Shown here piece after piece: positions 1 to 20,306 of a stretch of 64,000 nucleotides of DNA (positions are counted from its first letter, which is position 1; each line of letters opens with the position of its first letter). The stretch comes from Chlorops oryzae (taxonomy: Eukaryota > Arthropoda > Insecta > Diptera > Chloropidae): the NCBI GenBank assembly GCA_020466095.1, contig CM035808.1:46082393-46146392 (forward strand), read 5' to 3'. The translations under genes were made by a program, and so were the position numbers. The notes under the pieces were generated by a model. The model was not told the DNA's origin, made no database searches, and was given only the letters and a program-made list of their open reading frames with translations.

Positions 1-504
1 ATTGGAAAACTACGCCTAGCAAGCTCTGACCCGTTTGCTCATCCAATCATCGATGCAAATTACTTTAGCGAACCGGCCGATGAGGCTACTTTGTTGCGTG
101 CCGCTGAGCATTTAGTGGCAATGGAAAGAACAGCTGCCTTTAGGAAATTGAATGCAACATTGAAGCATGTTTCCATACCAGAATGTGACAATTATGAATT
201 TAGAAGCAAGAAATTTTGGAGTTGTTATTTCAAGTACTTCACCTCGACTCTCTATCATCATACGGGAACAGTTAAAATGGGCCCGAAAAGTGATCCGACT
301 GCTTGCGTCGATCCTAAATTACAATTGTATGGAGTTGAGAATGTGCGGGTTGCCGATGCGAGCATCATGCCTTCTGTAACGAGTGGCAACACGAATGCAC
401 CGACCATAATGATTGCCGAAAAAGCTTCCGACTTCATCAAGCAAAAATGGATGCAATCGGATGGGAATGCTTTTTGTGAAATTGACTCCGAAACTTGCGG
501 GTAG
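1..504 (+). CDS. GMC oxidoreductase A, 3' part (cut by window edge)
   Basis: The frame is open from the first base to a TAG at 502-504 and gives the last 167 residues of a GMC-family flavoenzyme. Visible are the C-terminal catalytic block YHHTGTVKMGP, with the proton-accepting His, and the FAD-closing block GNTNAPTIMIAEK, with the partner Asn. The sequence matches the end of gene B (from 5820) with only about six base differences over the first 430 nt, so the two are recent tandem copies. Gene A runs 16 codons further than gene B at its C-terminus: a CAA here is a TAA stop in B. This adds a tail with two Cys residues. The N-terminal FAD domain lies outside the window, so I cannot say whether the whole gene is intact. 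The product is probably a glucose-dehydrogenase-like oxidoreductase; the substrate is unknown. Confidence 0.9.
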   Translation: MGKLRLASSDPFAHPIIDANYFSEPADEATLLRAAEHLVAMERTAAFRKLNATLKHVSIPECDNYEFRSKKFWSCYFKYFTSTLYHHTGTVKMGPKSDPTACVDPKLQLYGVENVRVADASIMPSVTSGNTNAPTIMIAEKASDFIKQKWMQSDGNAFCEIDSETCG

Positions 505-522
505 AATAAGTGTGATTCATAG

Positions 523-1341
523 AAGGGGCGAGTCACCGGTTGTTGAAACCTCCCTTTAATTTATTTAAGTTGAAATATGTATATATCTGAAGTAATTATT
601 ACCAAAATTGTGTTTTGACAGCACAAATAGTCGGAGAAAATACCAAACATTAAGCACGCACGCGGCATTTAGTTTCCAGGAAAAGAAAATGGAAAACTTT
701 CTAAGCGTTTCTAATATTTTTTTATGTCGGAAGTTCGATTAGCTAGAAAAGTGCCAAACATCGTTGTTTATGTTAACCCTTTCACTGTATCCCAATGAAG
801 GTACAATTGGCATTTTTAAAATTCTCATATCTATGTACATAAAAGAATGTTGCAAAAGCGTTATTCGGTCAGAAACGGTCAGACCGAATTCAATCAAATT
901 TTCAGAGCATGTTCGTATGGAGGTGAATATGGTTTAGCCTGCACGAAATCGGTCGTGAATTATGGAGAAGTTGTTAGCTTAAGACCCGACGTATGAGCAA
1001 TGTTATTTTTAAACATTACGTATACGCAAGGATTGCATTTCCGATTCAGATTATTTTCAAAATAAGTTAAAAGCGACTAAATGTTTTGCTTAAATTTATA
1101 TTCATTCAACTTAATATTTGATAGATTTAAAGCGATTTTGCATGGGGACTCCCAAAACCGGGTACAATCATTTTTTTTACAAAAACTGCCGCTTCTCAAA
1201 ATTGATAATACATTATTCTGATCGATTTTATCTACATATATAATAGTTACTTCCGGGAAAAGTTAGTCCTTAAGCTTTCCACTGGTGTGCATACGATTTT
1301 ATAATATTGCCTTGGAAAAAAGAAAACCGGTGACTCTCGGG
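523..1341. mobile_element. Probable insertion in the 3' flank of gene A
   Basis: The 3' flanks of genes A and B align up to ...ATAG (about 522) and again from GTAAAT (about 1341). The roughly 820 bp between is absent from copy B. Its ends carry short inverted matches, GAGTCACCGGTT on the left and AACCGGTGACTC on the right. This fits a small DNA element that entered after the duplication. No coding sequence is seen. The superfamily is not assignable and the inverted termini are short. Confidence 0.35.
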
Positions 1342-1422
1342 TAAATCTTGATTACTTTTTGATAGCGTATCGCATATAATCAAACGATATCGAATAACTT
1401 TTTAAAACTACTGGGGTTCAAG

Positions 1423-1850
1423 TACCTATAATATTAAAGGGGTATATTGTTAGACTTAGAATGAGGACTGTCCAATCAATTCTCGATTAGGCTATATGCA
1501 CTTAAAAGAAAATGAATGTTATTTATGGCAAGATGAGATAGGCAAATTAATTTTAAATTTAAATCGAGTAAAGAAACTTATTGTTTCACGTGCCTCTGTC
1601 CATCAAAAAAAGGGGTTAAAAAAATTAATTCACAATTTTTCTCATTATTGAACACGCAAAGATCTTTTTATCACTCAATGGGTTTTTATTTTTGTTGTTT
1701 TTATTATAAAATATTGTTTTGTGTATGATCAAAAGAATAAAATTGTTGTTTAAATAAGATTTAAGTCAATGGCCGAGATATTTATTGATTTATTGAAAGG
1801 GGATACTCGGATACAATGCTTCAGTGGCATTTGTTTGGTTGGTGGTCGTT
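1423..1850 (+). repeat. Tandem-duplicated 3' flank, copy 1
   Basis: This stretch is about 97 percent identical by eye to 7122-7545 downstream of gene B. It shows that the A/B duplication included more than 1 kb of 3' flanking DNA. Homology ends exactly where a DINE-like element begins in this copy. Confidence 0.85.
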
Positions 1851-1853
1851 TTT

Positions 1854-2158
1854 ATACCCGACACACTCTGTGTCGAGGGTATATTGCGTTTGTGTGGTTG
1901 TGTGTAACACCCAGAACCAGTCGAGATAGACCGTCCGTCTGTCTGTGTACAGTCTAAGCCTCCGATTATAGTTAAACAAAAATTGGAAAAGTGGGCGTGG
2001 CAAAGGGGCAGTTTTCAAAAAGAAATTTAACAAAAGTCGGTATATGGGGCCCCTTATGGTCTTAAACACCTCTTGATATTAAAACTTATTTGAACATGTG
2101 TGTCTATGTCGGGTATTCTATTGTCATGCTCGCCTGACTATAACACCCTTACTTGTTT
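1854..2158 (+). mobile_element. DINE-1-like element, short copy
   Basis: It starts with TATACCCGACACACTCTGTG, has the conserved stretch AACACCCAGAACCAGTCGAG and a short GTCCGTCTGTC tract, and ends with ...CTATAACACCCTTACTTGTTT. Related copies lie at 11956-13216 and 16134-17137. This layout (TATACCC head, CTGTC-type microsatellite core, CTTGTTT end) is that of the non-autonomous Helitron-related DINE-1/INE-1 elements of flies. The family name is from memory of the family and was not searched. The copy is internally deleted relative to the 1-kb copy. Confidence 0.6.
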
Positions 2159-2211
2159 GTTATTTGCATTTGTTGTTTTTGTTTTGGTTTTTTATTTTTA
2201 TTTATTTTTAG

Positions 2212-2358
2212 AAAGGCAGAGAGAACGTGGGAGTGAGAGAGAAACGGAGAAAGAGGGAGAGGGAGGGTTAGAAATGGGGTGAGAGGGAGAGAAAGGGATA
2301 GAAAGAGAGAGAAAGGGCGAGAAAGGGAGAGAATGGGAGAGAGAGAGAAAGGGAGATA
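2212..2358 (+). repeat. GA-rich simple repeat
   Basis: An impure purine tract of GAGAGA, GAAAGG and GGGAGA units on the + strand. The open frames across it are composition artefacts. Confidence 0.85.
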
Positions 2359-4371
2359 AGCTCCGTGCTTTTTTCTTCAATTTAGAGCAGTGATGGCCAA
2401 ACCTATACGTAATCATTCATAATTGTGTGTGTGAATGCGCTGTCGACTTCGCTGTGAGTTACGCTGATTTGCATTGACGAAGTTTGTTTTTTACACTCAC
2501 GAACGCAGCCGACCGGTTTTCGCACGAATCGGTATACGCTATACGTGTGCGACTGCTGCGTCGGCAGAAATTTGTTTTCCAAGCACATGCGCTTGGTTAA
2601 TCGAAATTTGGCGGACACTGATTTAGAGCTCATGTAGAAGCATTCTAAGAGCATTTGCGCTACAGAAAAAGAGTCTTAAGGAGCTGCGTGCACGGGAATA
2701 TCTCCTAAATAAAGGACTTGAAGTTTTGTCAAAAACGCCTTAAAGAGAGCTAAAAAAATTTTATTTAGATTTTGTAAATTTAGATTTTCCAATTTGGCAG
2801 TTTTTCGACTTTTTCTGCATACTTTTTGGGGCAGAAAACACAAAATTTGATTGCAATTAATGGTTTTTGCGGGTAAATTCTTTCATAATATATATAGCCC
2901 ATTCGAAAAGATTTATTTACGTATAAATTTGATATTTTGGCTTAAATGCATTTGAGAGACCTCTAAACATCAATTTAAAAAATTGTAAAGTGGTGCACAA
3001 ATTTTTCGATTTACATTATATTTCATTTGAGAGGAGGCCATCTTCGAAATTCAACACTTTTTTTCATGTGTGAAACGCCCTACTGTATCACGTTAACAGT
3101 AAGGAATATTCTTTTGGTGTCTTCAGCAAAGTTGTTGGTATTGAATAGGAGAATAAAAGAACAACAAACTTGGCCCGAAATATTGCATCTAGTGGCTTAT
3201 AATTAAAAAAAAATTAAGATTTTGATGGTTTTTTTCGACCATTCTTCAACATATGTGGAATCAGGATTTTCGTTGTGTACACCATCACCTACATATGATG
3301 AGATAAAGAGGCGAGTTGATTATGTTTTTCAAATGACCGATTCAATTCATAAAACAAATCTCTTCAAAATTTTCCGTAAAACACTATTACAGTGTTACAA
3401 TTTATCAAAAATTTTATTACACATTTTATTAAATTAAACATTTGAACATGCGATAACAGCCCTCATTATATAGAGAAAAAAATTCTTAATGTTAATTTCA
3501 CGCATGTCGATAGTACGAGTATACCCTCATATCCGATGGCATGGTGGTGCTCATAAGAAATTTGCATAGATTGAGAATTTTTTGAAAGAACCCAGCTTTT
3601 TCATGATTAACAAAATTCGGTTCTCAGAATGAGCAAATCAAAGTCTAGCCAAATTAAATGCACTCACTCACTCAATGAAGTGCATTAAATATATTTTATC
3701 GTCTTATCGTTTTAGTAAACGATTGAAAAATGTTATTTTTCCATTAAACACTCAACACGAGATAGAGTTTAACAAAGTGCTCAGTCAAATATTTCTGCTC
3801 CGCAGAATCGGTCATAAATTCGCACAAAGACTGCTGAACTCTTTGAGAATCAAAAAAAAAAAAAAAACAGGATAAACACCGAAACGTAATTTGAAAGGAT
3901 ATTCTTATTAAGCCTGGCAAAGTGGACTGTGATGTGTGGTTAATATATTGAGAGACGAGGAAAAATAAGAGCTTCAATTTAAAACAAAACTATTTTACTG
4001 CACCAGGACTTAAACTCTCTGATTTCCAATAGCGCAGGAGTTTTCACGCTGCAGGAGGTGTGCGAAATCAAGCAAATGTTCTTTTTTAAAATAAAATGCA
4101 TGAGCTATTTTCATGACAACAGGCCGATAGCCTCGGAAGCTAGCACCTCCTATTTTTTTTAAAGATTGCGTCTTAATTTATTTATGCGCAATACACAAAT
4201 AATAATAATATTAATATTATAATAATATTTTCATGACATAATCTTTTTGTCAATTCTTTATGATCAAAACTCAAGGACCCCCCTCTCCGATTCATTAAAA
4301 TAACATTTTTCAAATCTTTTCTTAGCTTCTTTCTGGCAACATAATTCAATCGATTTCGAAAGGAGAAAAAT
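2359..4371. other. Spacer between genes A and B
   Basis: AT-rich DNA with no supported gene. CAGTGATGGCCAAAC at about 2387 resembles a hAT-type terminus but no matching right end is visible. A poly-A run lies near 3851. Open frames here are short and lack recognisable domains. The 5' control region of gene B should lie in its last few hundred bases, but no convincing TATA box or initiator is visible. Confidence 0.6.
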
Positions 4372-6274
<1,903 letters not shown>

Positions 6275-6378
6275 TTAGATGGAAATGCCTATTGTGAAAT
6301 TGACACCGAACTTTGCGGATAAAATAAGTGCGGTTTATAGTAAATACTGATTACTTTTTGATAACGTCTCGCATATAA

Positions 6379-7121
6379 CACTACTTAACAATTTTTGGGA
6401 TTTTTCCTTGGGTAGCGCTTAAACACATTTTTTTTTACTAATCAAAGGTCGCTGATCACGAAAATGGCATCCATATATTTCTCCATATGCAAAAAATGAG
6501 TTTTTTTTGTTAGTTTTTCATTTTTTACTTAATAACTCAATAACTGTTGGTTTTTTAAACTTTTAATATATATAATTAAAAAGAAAAAAGTTTTCCTTGA
6601 ATTTGGTATATGACACGATTTAATCATTGGCTTAGTTTTTGAACTATAGACAACAAAAGTTGGGAAAAACTGAATTTTGTACGATTTTTTCGCATTTGAC
6701 AAAGTTCAACTTTGGTTTTAGACTGGTAAAAACTTTTTACTTTTTTTGATAACTTAAGATGAAAAAATGCTGTTTTAGCTGTACAAAAAATGTTGTTTCA
6801 TCAAAATCGGTTCAGAAACAATGAAACTATGGTGTATAATGCTAATGAACTCAAAATCAAAAACGTTTCATTTCCACAAATTTGAAAATTAAAATTCTGA
6901 TTTGACACTATTTGTATGAACAACTTCAGAATTTTATGTAAGTAAGTATATTAATTTTTTTCAAATCTTGTTGAATGTGTGTTGAATGATGGGGATAATG
7001 CTAAGTTTTAAATACCTGCACTTATTGAGTTATTGAGTAAGAAATGAAAAACTAACCAAAAACTCATTTTTGGCATATATCTCAGAAACTATTCTTTGAT
7101 AAATTAAGTATATGGATGCCA
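6379..7121. mobile_element. MITE-like insertion with inverted arms, 3' of gene B
   Basis: This block is absent from the 3' flank of gene A, where only about 44 unrelated bases occupy the gap. Its arms at about 6464-6547 and 7005-7121 are inverted copies of each other: both read GGCATCCATATA and later AAAAATGAGTTTTT and TAATAACTCAATAA. The left tip GTCGCTGATCACGAAAATGG is shared with the element at 35676-36221, so both belong to one family. No ORF is present. Neither a clean TSD nor the outer tip of the right arm is visible. Confidence 0.55.
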
Positions 7122-7545
7122 TACCTATAAAATTAAAGTGGTATATTGTTAAACTTAGAATGAGGATTGTCCAATTAATTCTCGATTAGGCTATATGCAC
7201 TTAAAAGAAAATGAATGTGATTTATGGCAAGATGAGATAGGCAAATTAATTTTAAATTTAAATCGAGTAAAGAAACTTATTGCTTCACGTGTCTCTGTCC
7301 ATCAAAAAAAGGGGTTAAAACAATAAATTCACAATTTTTCTCATTATTGAACACGCAAAGATCTTTTTATCACTCAATGGGTTTTTATTTTTGTTGTTTT
7401 TATTATAAAATATTGTTTTGTGTATGATTAAAAGAAATAAAATTGTTGTTTAAATAAGATTTAAGTCAATGGCCGAGATATTTATTGATTTGTTGAAAGG
7501 GGATACTCGGATACAATGCTTCAGTGGCATTTGTTTGGTTGATGG
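7122..7545 (+). repeat. Tandem-duplicated 3' flank, copy 2
   Basis: Partner of 1423-1850, with about a dozen substitutions over roughly 410 bp. Copy 2 continues into T-rich DNA where copy 1 has a DINE-like element. Confidence 0.85.
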
Positions 7546-10283
<2,738 letters not shown>

Positions 10284-11578
10284 ATAATAAAATAAAATAA
10301 AAAAAACTTCATTGAAATGTTACGAAGATTCTTTAAACTTTCACTTTTAAAAATAATTTTCACTTTATATTATTGCTTTTGGGTTTAAATAATGATTGTT
10401 GTAGGTTTGTGGATCATAATTAACGACAAGGGTGGCCAAAGAATCGAGAAATAATCGAATTAGTATTAAATTTTAATTAAAAAATTCTAAAAAATCAAAT
10501 TTAATCAGGATAATTCCAGATTAATTGAAAAATTTGAATTTTTAAGCAATAGAAAAACAAAAAACTCGATTAAATAAAAACTGTTTTTAACTATTTTTAT
10601 ATAAATTTTAAATAAAAATCATTGGAAAAAAAAAAAGTTCAATAATAATCTAAATTTAATCGGCATTATTGTTCGATTATTTTTTAAACTAATTAAAAAT
10701 TCTTCATTGATCTGAAATCATCCTAGTTCAATTTATCATTAAATTCAATTTATTTTAATTTATTATTTTATTTTGTTCAACTTAAAACAACTTACTTTAT
10801 CTTAAAAATTTAAATTTAATTTTCTATTAATTTTTATTTATTTTTCTATTATTTTTTATTAATTTTTTTATTTAATTTTGATTAAAATTAGATAAATAGT
10901 AAACCAAAATAAGTTGAAGGTAATCTTAATTAAGGCGCGATTATATTTTGAATGCTTTCTATAACAAAATTTGATTTCTTATTAATCTGAAATAATCTTG
11001 ATTTAATTTGATTTGATTATAAATTATTATTACACTGTAATCTCGATTATTTTACGATTAATGGGCAATGTGACTAGTATGAAAAATTTCAAAGCACTAA
11101 ATTAGCAATGTTTGAGTATTAAAAAACGATTAATTTAATTGGTAATTAATCTTCATTACAATTTAATAGAATTGATTTTTTTTTCTCTGCTATGCTATGA
11201 TAGAAACTGATATATTGATAACCCAAAGGGGAATTAAATGCTTTTCAATCTCCAAATTTCTTCCCCAATCTATTGCGTCAGAGATAAGACAGCAAGCACA
11301 AGCTCTTTTCTTTAAAACAAAAAAATGCTTCGAGTAAACTGAACTGCCCTTCTCAAAAACTCAATTCATTTCTCTCTCCGTGAGGTGATAAACATTGCAA
11401 TCACAATTTTTATTTATAGACTTAAATTGTCTTTGAGTAAAGTGATCAAGAATTGCGCTCTCAATGCGCCGCGATGAAATTGCAAAAAAAACTTTCCACC
11501 TCTCGACTAGTTTGAATCGTTGAATGAGCGGGTTAGGAACGGTTTTCGAGACTTCCAAGACTAATTAAATTCAATATC
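10284..11578. other. AT-rich spacer between genes C and D
   Basis: Contains many ATCGATTA- and AATTAAT-type words. The ends are weakly inverted: GGCCAAAGAATCGAGAAATA near 10433 faces ATTTTACGATTAATGGGCAA near 11050. This would suit an old AT-rich MITE, but the match is too imperfect to define boundaries. No gene is seen. Confidence 0.35.
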
Positions 11579-15197
<3,619 letters not shown>

Positions 15198-15550
15198 ATA
15201 GAATCACATTTTATTTTCTTTTTTTTTTTAAATTTAACCATGTAATTAAAAGGGGATACCACGAAAAAGGAGTTGACTTATAAATTGTTGTTGTTTCTCT
15301 GTGACGAATCCATATAGGACCGATCCACAATTAAAAAAAAAAAACGCGACCAGTCTAGGGCTAATGTCTATCGGACTCACCCTCGTCTAGTCCCAAAAGG
15401 AACGTGGCTGGGTGAGTTCATACAAAGGGACTCATCTGCAACTCACCCGCAACCAACCCTACACGGTTTGAAAAGGGACCGGTCGTTTTTCAATGACAGC
15501 CCTTTGTTAAAAGAGGTGAGTTGATTGTTTGAAGCAGCGACCGATTCTGA

Positions 15551-15705
15551 CCACAGTTTCCCACAGTTTCCCACAGTTTGCCACAGTTTCCCACAGTTTC
15601 CCACAGTTTGCCACAGTTTCCCACAGTTTCCCACAGTTTCCCACAGTTTGCCACAGTTTCCCACAGTTTCCCACAGTTTCCCACAGTTTCCCACAGTTTC
15701 CCACA
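15551..15705 (+). repeat. 10-bp minisatellite, about 15.5 copies
   Basis: Tandem CCACAGTTTC units. Copies 3, 6 and 10 end in G instead of C. The period of 10 is not a multiple of 3, so all frames stay open and give spurious SFPQFPTV-type proteins. It lies 354 bp downstream of the stop of gene D. Confidence 0.97.
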
Positions 15706-16133
15706 TGGTCGACCTAGGACCAATCCCATTTACTACAGGGATGCTATTATGGAAAACATTCTTCCTCAGTTGGCAGATTATATTTCCCCCAGTTTTTTAT
15801 CACCCATTTTTCGTGGAGTTGTGTCTTCGCTAAATTTTAACGGATTTACAGCTACCCCGTTAATCAACCATTTTCCTTGCTTAAAAAAACCAGTATTTTC
15901 AAGTGCTGCCACATGAACAAATATATAAGCGCCAAAGGAGTTCAAAAAAGGGCCAACATTTATTTTACAGTAGTTTCTGGTTTTATGCGCCTCGTTTATA
16001 TGCGTTCCCCGCTTATTTGCTAATAAATTTTTATGAAATATTTACTAATCTTGATGTAGGGGTATATTAAAATCTTACTAAAACTCATCTAAGGGGTCCA
16101 AAAACGCAGAAATGCAGTATTTTTATACCCGAC
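15706..16133. other. Spacer downstream of the minisatellite
   Basis: No gene, RNA or complete element could be recognised between the minisatellite and the next DINE-like element. Confidence 0.5.
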
Positions 16134-17137
16134 ACACTCTGTGTCGAGGGTATATTGCGTTTGTGTGGTTGTGTGTAACACCCATAACCAGTCGAGATAG
16201 ACCATACAAAATATACAGGGTGTCCCGCTTAAGAGTGCAACTATTCAGGGAGGTGATAAGGGAGGTCCAGACGAAAAAATAATTGAACAACGACAAGGGG
16301 TCTAAGTCTTACCCCTGAGGAGTTATGGGGCCTTAAAGTTTTTTGGCACTTAGTCCAGAAAAACCATTCTCCCACGCCAATGGTTAATTGTAGAAAAAAA
16401 AAACTTTAATGCAGTTTGAAAGCGAATTGTATGTGCTTTTAGGCAAAATTAAATTGATCTATTGAGGGAAAAAGTGAAAAATTCTGAATGTTTTTACTTT
16501 GGAAGCCATTTTGGTATGAAAAGTGTCCAATTAACACCCAAATTTTTTATTTCATTCAAAATGCTGAATCGATTTCCTTTAATTTGGTACCCCATATGTT
16601 TAATAAATTTTTTGAAAATAAGATGAGAAAATTAAATATCTAAATCTATCGAAGTTTTTCAAGATATTTTGATGAAATTTGACGTTTGAACATATTTAAA
16701 AGCATTTAATCTGATTTCTGAAAATTTGAAAAGTGGGCGATGCAGAATGGCGTTTTTCGAGAATTGTATACCAATTAAATGGGACTTGATCTTGATCGGT
16801 CTATTAATAAGGGTAGCTCCAGTACTAGGGTCTGTCACAAAAAACTCAAAACTGCCCCAAAATCGAAATTTTTCGAAATATTTCAATGTAATTTAGTATT
16901 TGAGCGTATATTTAAGCCTCCTATCAGAATTCAAAAAATTTGGAAAAGTGGGAGTGGCAAAGGGCCGATTTTCATAAAGAAATTGAAAAAAATTCGGTAT
17001 ATTAGGCTCTTAAAAATCTCTTGAACATTCTTTTTTAACGCTCCTGTTTTTTGAGCGTGTTTTAAAAATTTTTTAAACATTTGTGTCTGTGTCAGGTATT
17101 TTATTGTCAGGCTCGACTATAACACTCTTACTTGTTT
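16134..17137 (+). mobile_element. DINE-1-like element, about 1 kb copy
   Basis: Head TATACCCGACACACTCTGTG, block TAACACCCATAACCAGTCGAG, and end ...CTCGACTATAACACTCTTACTTGTTTT. Same family as 1854-2158. From about 16216 (GGGTGTCCCGCTTAAGAGTG) to roughly 16650 the sequence does not match the other copies, so it may contain a nested fragment. No coding sequence. Confidence 0.6.
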
Positions 17138-19229
17138 TATTTAATTTTTATTTATATTTTTATTTATATTTTATTTATTTTTAATTAATAAAAAGAAGAA
17201 AAAATCGGAACCTTTCAACTAAAAAACACCTTTATAAAATTCTATTATTTTTTCATCTCAAGAAAGAAGAAAAGGACTATAGCCTCAACTTTCGGTAATC
17301 AAAGGCAACAAGATATAATGTCTCAATAAAGAAATTTTTTGTTACCAAAATCATTAATAACCATTGCTATTTCATTAGCACATCTTTAAACCTGTAATTA
17401 TGAATGGTCACTGAATAATTATGTCAATTAATTTTGCTGACGCCCAATATTTCTGCACATAATTTCATTATTTTCAATCTCAGTCCAACCGATTCGACTC
17501 ACTGGCTGTCAAATAAAAATTAAATATTTCTTTCCACGCTGCAGACTTTCTCTTCACAAAATAATTGAATTCCTAATGTTGTCAAGCGATAATGACAATG
17601 AAAAAGAGAAGAAAAATGAACACAAATCGGGTTACTGAAATTCACTTTCAAAATAGTAAGTAAAAAAAATTGTTGACAGCCGGCGGCGGCTCATTCATTC
17701 ATCAATTACAGAAAAGCTTTTGTGTACTTCAAATGGATGAGTTCACCTACTAAAAAAATTAATTGATTGATTTATTTATTTAATGAGCGATTTCCTTGAA
17801 TCAAAAACCTATTCCTCCTTAAAATTTAAATTAACCGACCATCTACAAACCACTAAACCGCCCATTTCAATTGTTATACACTCTTTAATTGAATCCTTCT
17901 GCCCACAATAAACCGCCTTCCAATTAGATGTGGTATTGAACACGAAAATTGTTAATGAAATTGTTACTCTACATGTTCCTACAAGGTGTCAACATGTTGA
18001 CAAGTTAATGCGATTGCTAAGCGCTTGGTTTGTTGCTTTCGTTGCTGTCAAAGAATTACGGTACACGATTGATTGGCATTGGAAAAACACACAGTAGCGA
18101 CACACAATTAGCACTAAATCTCTTCGAATTGTTTCAAATAATTCCCCTTGGTGGACTTCTGATTTACATAAGAAAGCTTCAAGCACATTAAGGATGACAA
18201 ATCGAGAGCCTAAAAGATATAACAGCGAATATCTGTAGTTGAAATTAACAGCAATAAATTTAATAAGCTTTTCTACAAAATGTCTTCGAGATTTAAAATT
18301 TTCTTCATATGTTCATATTTTTACTGCATCAATATTCACTTTTCATTGCAATTATGCCTTCGGTCTTACATAAACCAATTATGCCTTAAGTACTCGGAAT
18401 AGAATATCGCAATATTCAAATTTTATGTGACATTTAATTTATGAAGACGTTTTGAAATTGTGAGAAATAGTGGCGTGTCGTCACACGAACATGTCATAAT
18501 CGTTAGAGATAAGGCTTTTACTTAGGGCATTTACTTACATCTGAGTGAATCGCCAAACCTCGCGAAGCTCGGCTAAATTATGATCGAATAGAAGAAAAAA
18601 AAAAAACGTAAAAAACACATAAAAATTCGTGTTTGGATATAAAATATTTGAATTACCCGAATTTCATATTTCTGGAATCCAAACTTGTGAGTATAAGTAT
18701 ATGTAGGTACATTAAAAAAACTGAGGCTTACATGTATTTTTATTTAAGCAATCGCAAACCTTTTAAACGCTCTATCGAGCTCATTAGAGAAAAGCGAATG
18801 AAGGAGCTTTAAAAGTAGATGTTTTTTCTCACAAGCCTACGTAAAATATTGCTCAATTTAAAATTTGCACGATGGCACTGTGGGACGGATATGTAGATTT
18901 TGTAGGTAAAATCATCGCTGACACGTATGTATGTAGGTATACGATTTTATTTTTATTTTTGAAAATCAAATAACTGTAAATATAACTCGAAAAGGGCCGG
19001 CGAATGATATCAAATTTGGCTGCCCGAGAAGACTAGTGTCGAGGTTTCCATTTCCTTTCTAAGGAAGGTATCATTTTCGATCAGAAAACGAGAGCAATTG
19101 TCATAGTTTTAATAAGAAAGTGGACTCGAAAAAAAATCGAATGTAATCAAGAAATTCAAAAAATGCTTGCCAGGAATGAAGGAAATTTTAAATGATTTCC
19201 TTTATTTTTGAAAGGATGATTTTGCACAT
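17138..19229. other. Spacer between gene D and gene E, first part
   Basis: AT-rich DNA with no ORF showing a domain and no recognised RNA gene. CAGCCGGCGGCGGC near 17678 is a small GC-rich spot with no assigned role. Confidence 0.5.
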
Positions 19230-19237
19230 TATTTCGT

Positions 19238-20298
19238 GGTGCCGTGCATTAAGGCCAGCGGCAATAACGCCATATGGCGTTATTTCTCAAGCAAAAGTGC
19301 AATAAGAATATATGACCTTATTTCCAGAGCTTCAGTGCAATAAGGCCATTATGGCATTATTGCACTTTTGGATTTTACGTGCATATGATCATTTTCACGT
19401 ATTTTGAAACAAAGATTAACAAAAATAACTGCAGTAGCAGTTACCGCGAAGCCCGCTACGCGGAGTACGCGGAAAAAAGGGGATTGGAACCCTTGGACAG
19501 GGCAAAAACTAAGGGAAAACCTTTTACTATTGTGCTTTAAAAGATGCACACGACTTTAAAGCTTTCTGCACAAAAGTTGCAGTAGCAGTTACCTTAGTTT
19601 TTGCCCTGTCCAAGGGTTCCAATCCCCTTTTTTCCGCGTAGTCCAAGTAGCGGGCTTCGCGGTAACTGCTACTGCAACTTTTGTGCAGAAAACTTTAAAG
19701 TCGTGTGCATCTTTTAAAGCACAATAGTAAAAGGTTTTCCCTTAGTTTTTGCCCTGTCCAAGGGTTCCAATCCCCTTTTATAATAACACGAGGTTAAAAC
19801 ACATGATGCAAATTGATACATCCCAGTAAACACTTTTTGAAGCTTTCAAAGTTCAAAGTTTACAAATACAGTAAATTTGAATACTTTTTTGAGATCTAAA
19901 TTAAGTTTTAGCATAGATAGTTTGAAAAAAGAATTTAAAAAAATTGTCAGAAATAAAAATAGTATAAGAGAAATCATAATGGTTGCTGGGATTTATACAT
20001 ACATCCATTTGTATAAGGGTTTTGCATTTTAAATATATATATATATCTAAAAGTATATGCCTAATATTGCCTTTTGCTTTTATAAAAACTTCGCTTTCAG
20101 TAAATGCGAGTTAAAAATCAAAATATCATGCAATTGGAAACGTAAAACACTCATATGGCCCTATTTCTCATTTTTATATGGCCTTATTGCACTGAGGTAC
20201 ACTGTGATTTTGGAAATAAGGCCATATGGTGTTATTGCACTTTTTTTTGGAAATAAGGCCATATGGCGTTATTGCCGCTGGCCTTAATGCACGGCACC
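19238..20298. mobile_element. Non-autonomous DNA transposon with 8-bp TSD
   Basis: Both ends read GGTGCCGTGCATTAAGGCCA and continue into AGCGGCAATAACGCCATATGG as inverted repeats of about 40 bp. The element is flanked by the perfect 8-bp direct repeat TATTTCGT (19230-19237 and 20299-20306). Subterminal ATAAGGCCATATGGC words recur inside. No transposase is seen. An 8-bp TSD suits the hAT or P superfamilies; the GGTGC tip does not fit the usual hAT YARNG start, so the superfamily is open. It carries a nested snapback (19475-19779). Confidence 0.85.
19475..19779. repeat. Long near-perfect snapback inside the 8-bp-TSD element
   Basis: The arms 19475-19593 and 19661-19779 (119 bp each) are reverse complements with almost no mismatch. 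They run from AAAAGGGGATTGGAACCC to GCAGTAGCAGTTACC. The 67-bp loop itself pairs with DNA just left of the left arm (GCGAAGCCCGCTAC near 19446 against GTAGCGGGCTTCGC near 19647), so the block is a nested set of inverted repeats. Confidence 0.9.
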
Positions 20299-20306
20299 TA
20301 TTTCGT

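Noticed and set aside
15443..15916. Overlapping open frames in all readings across the 10-bp repeat
   Set aside because: They come from a repeat whose period is not a multiple of three and which lacks stops. No independent coding signal.
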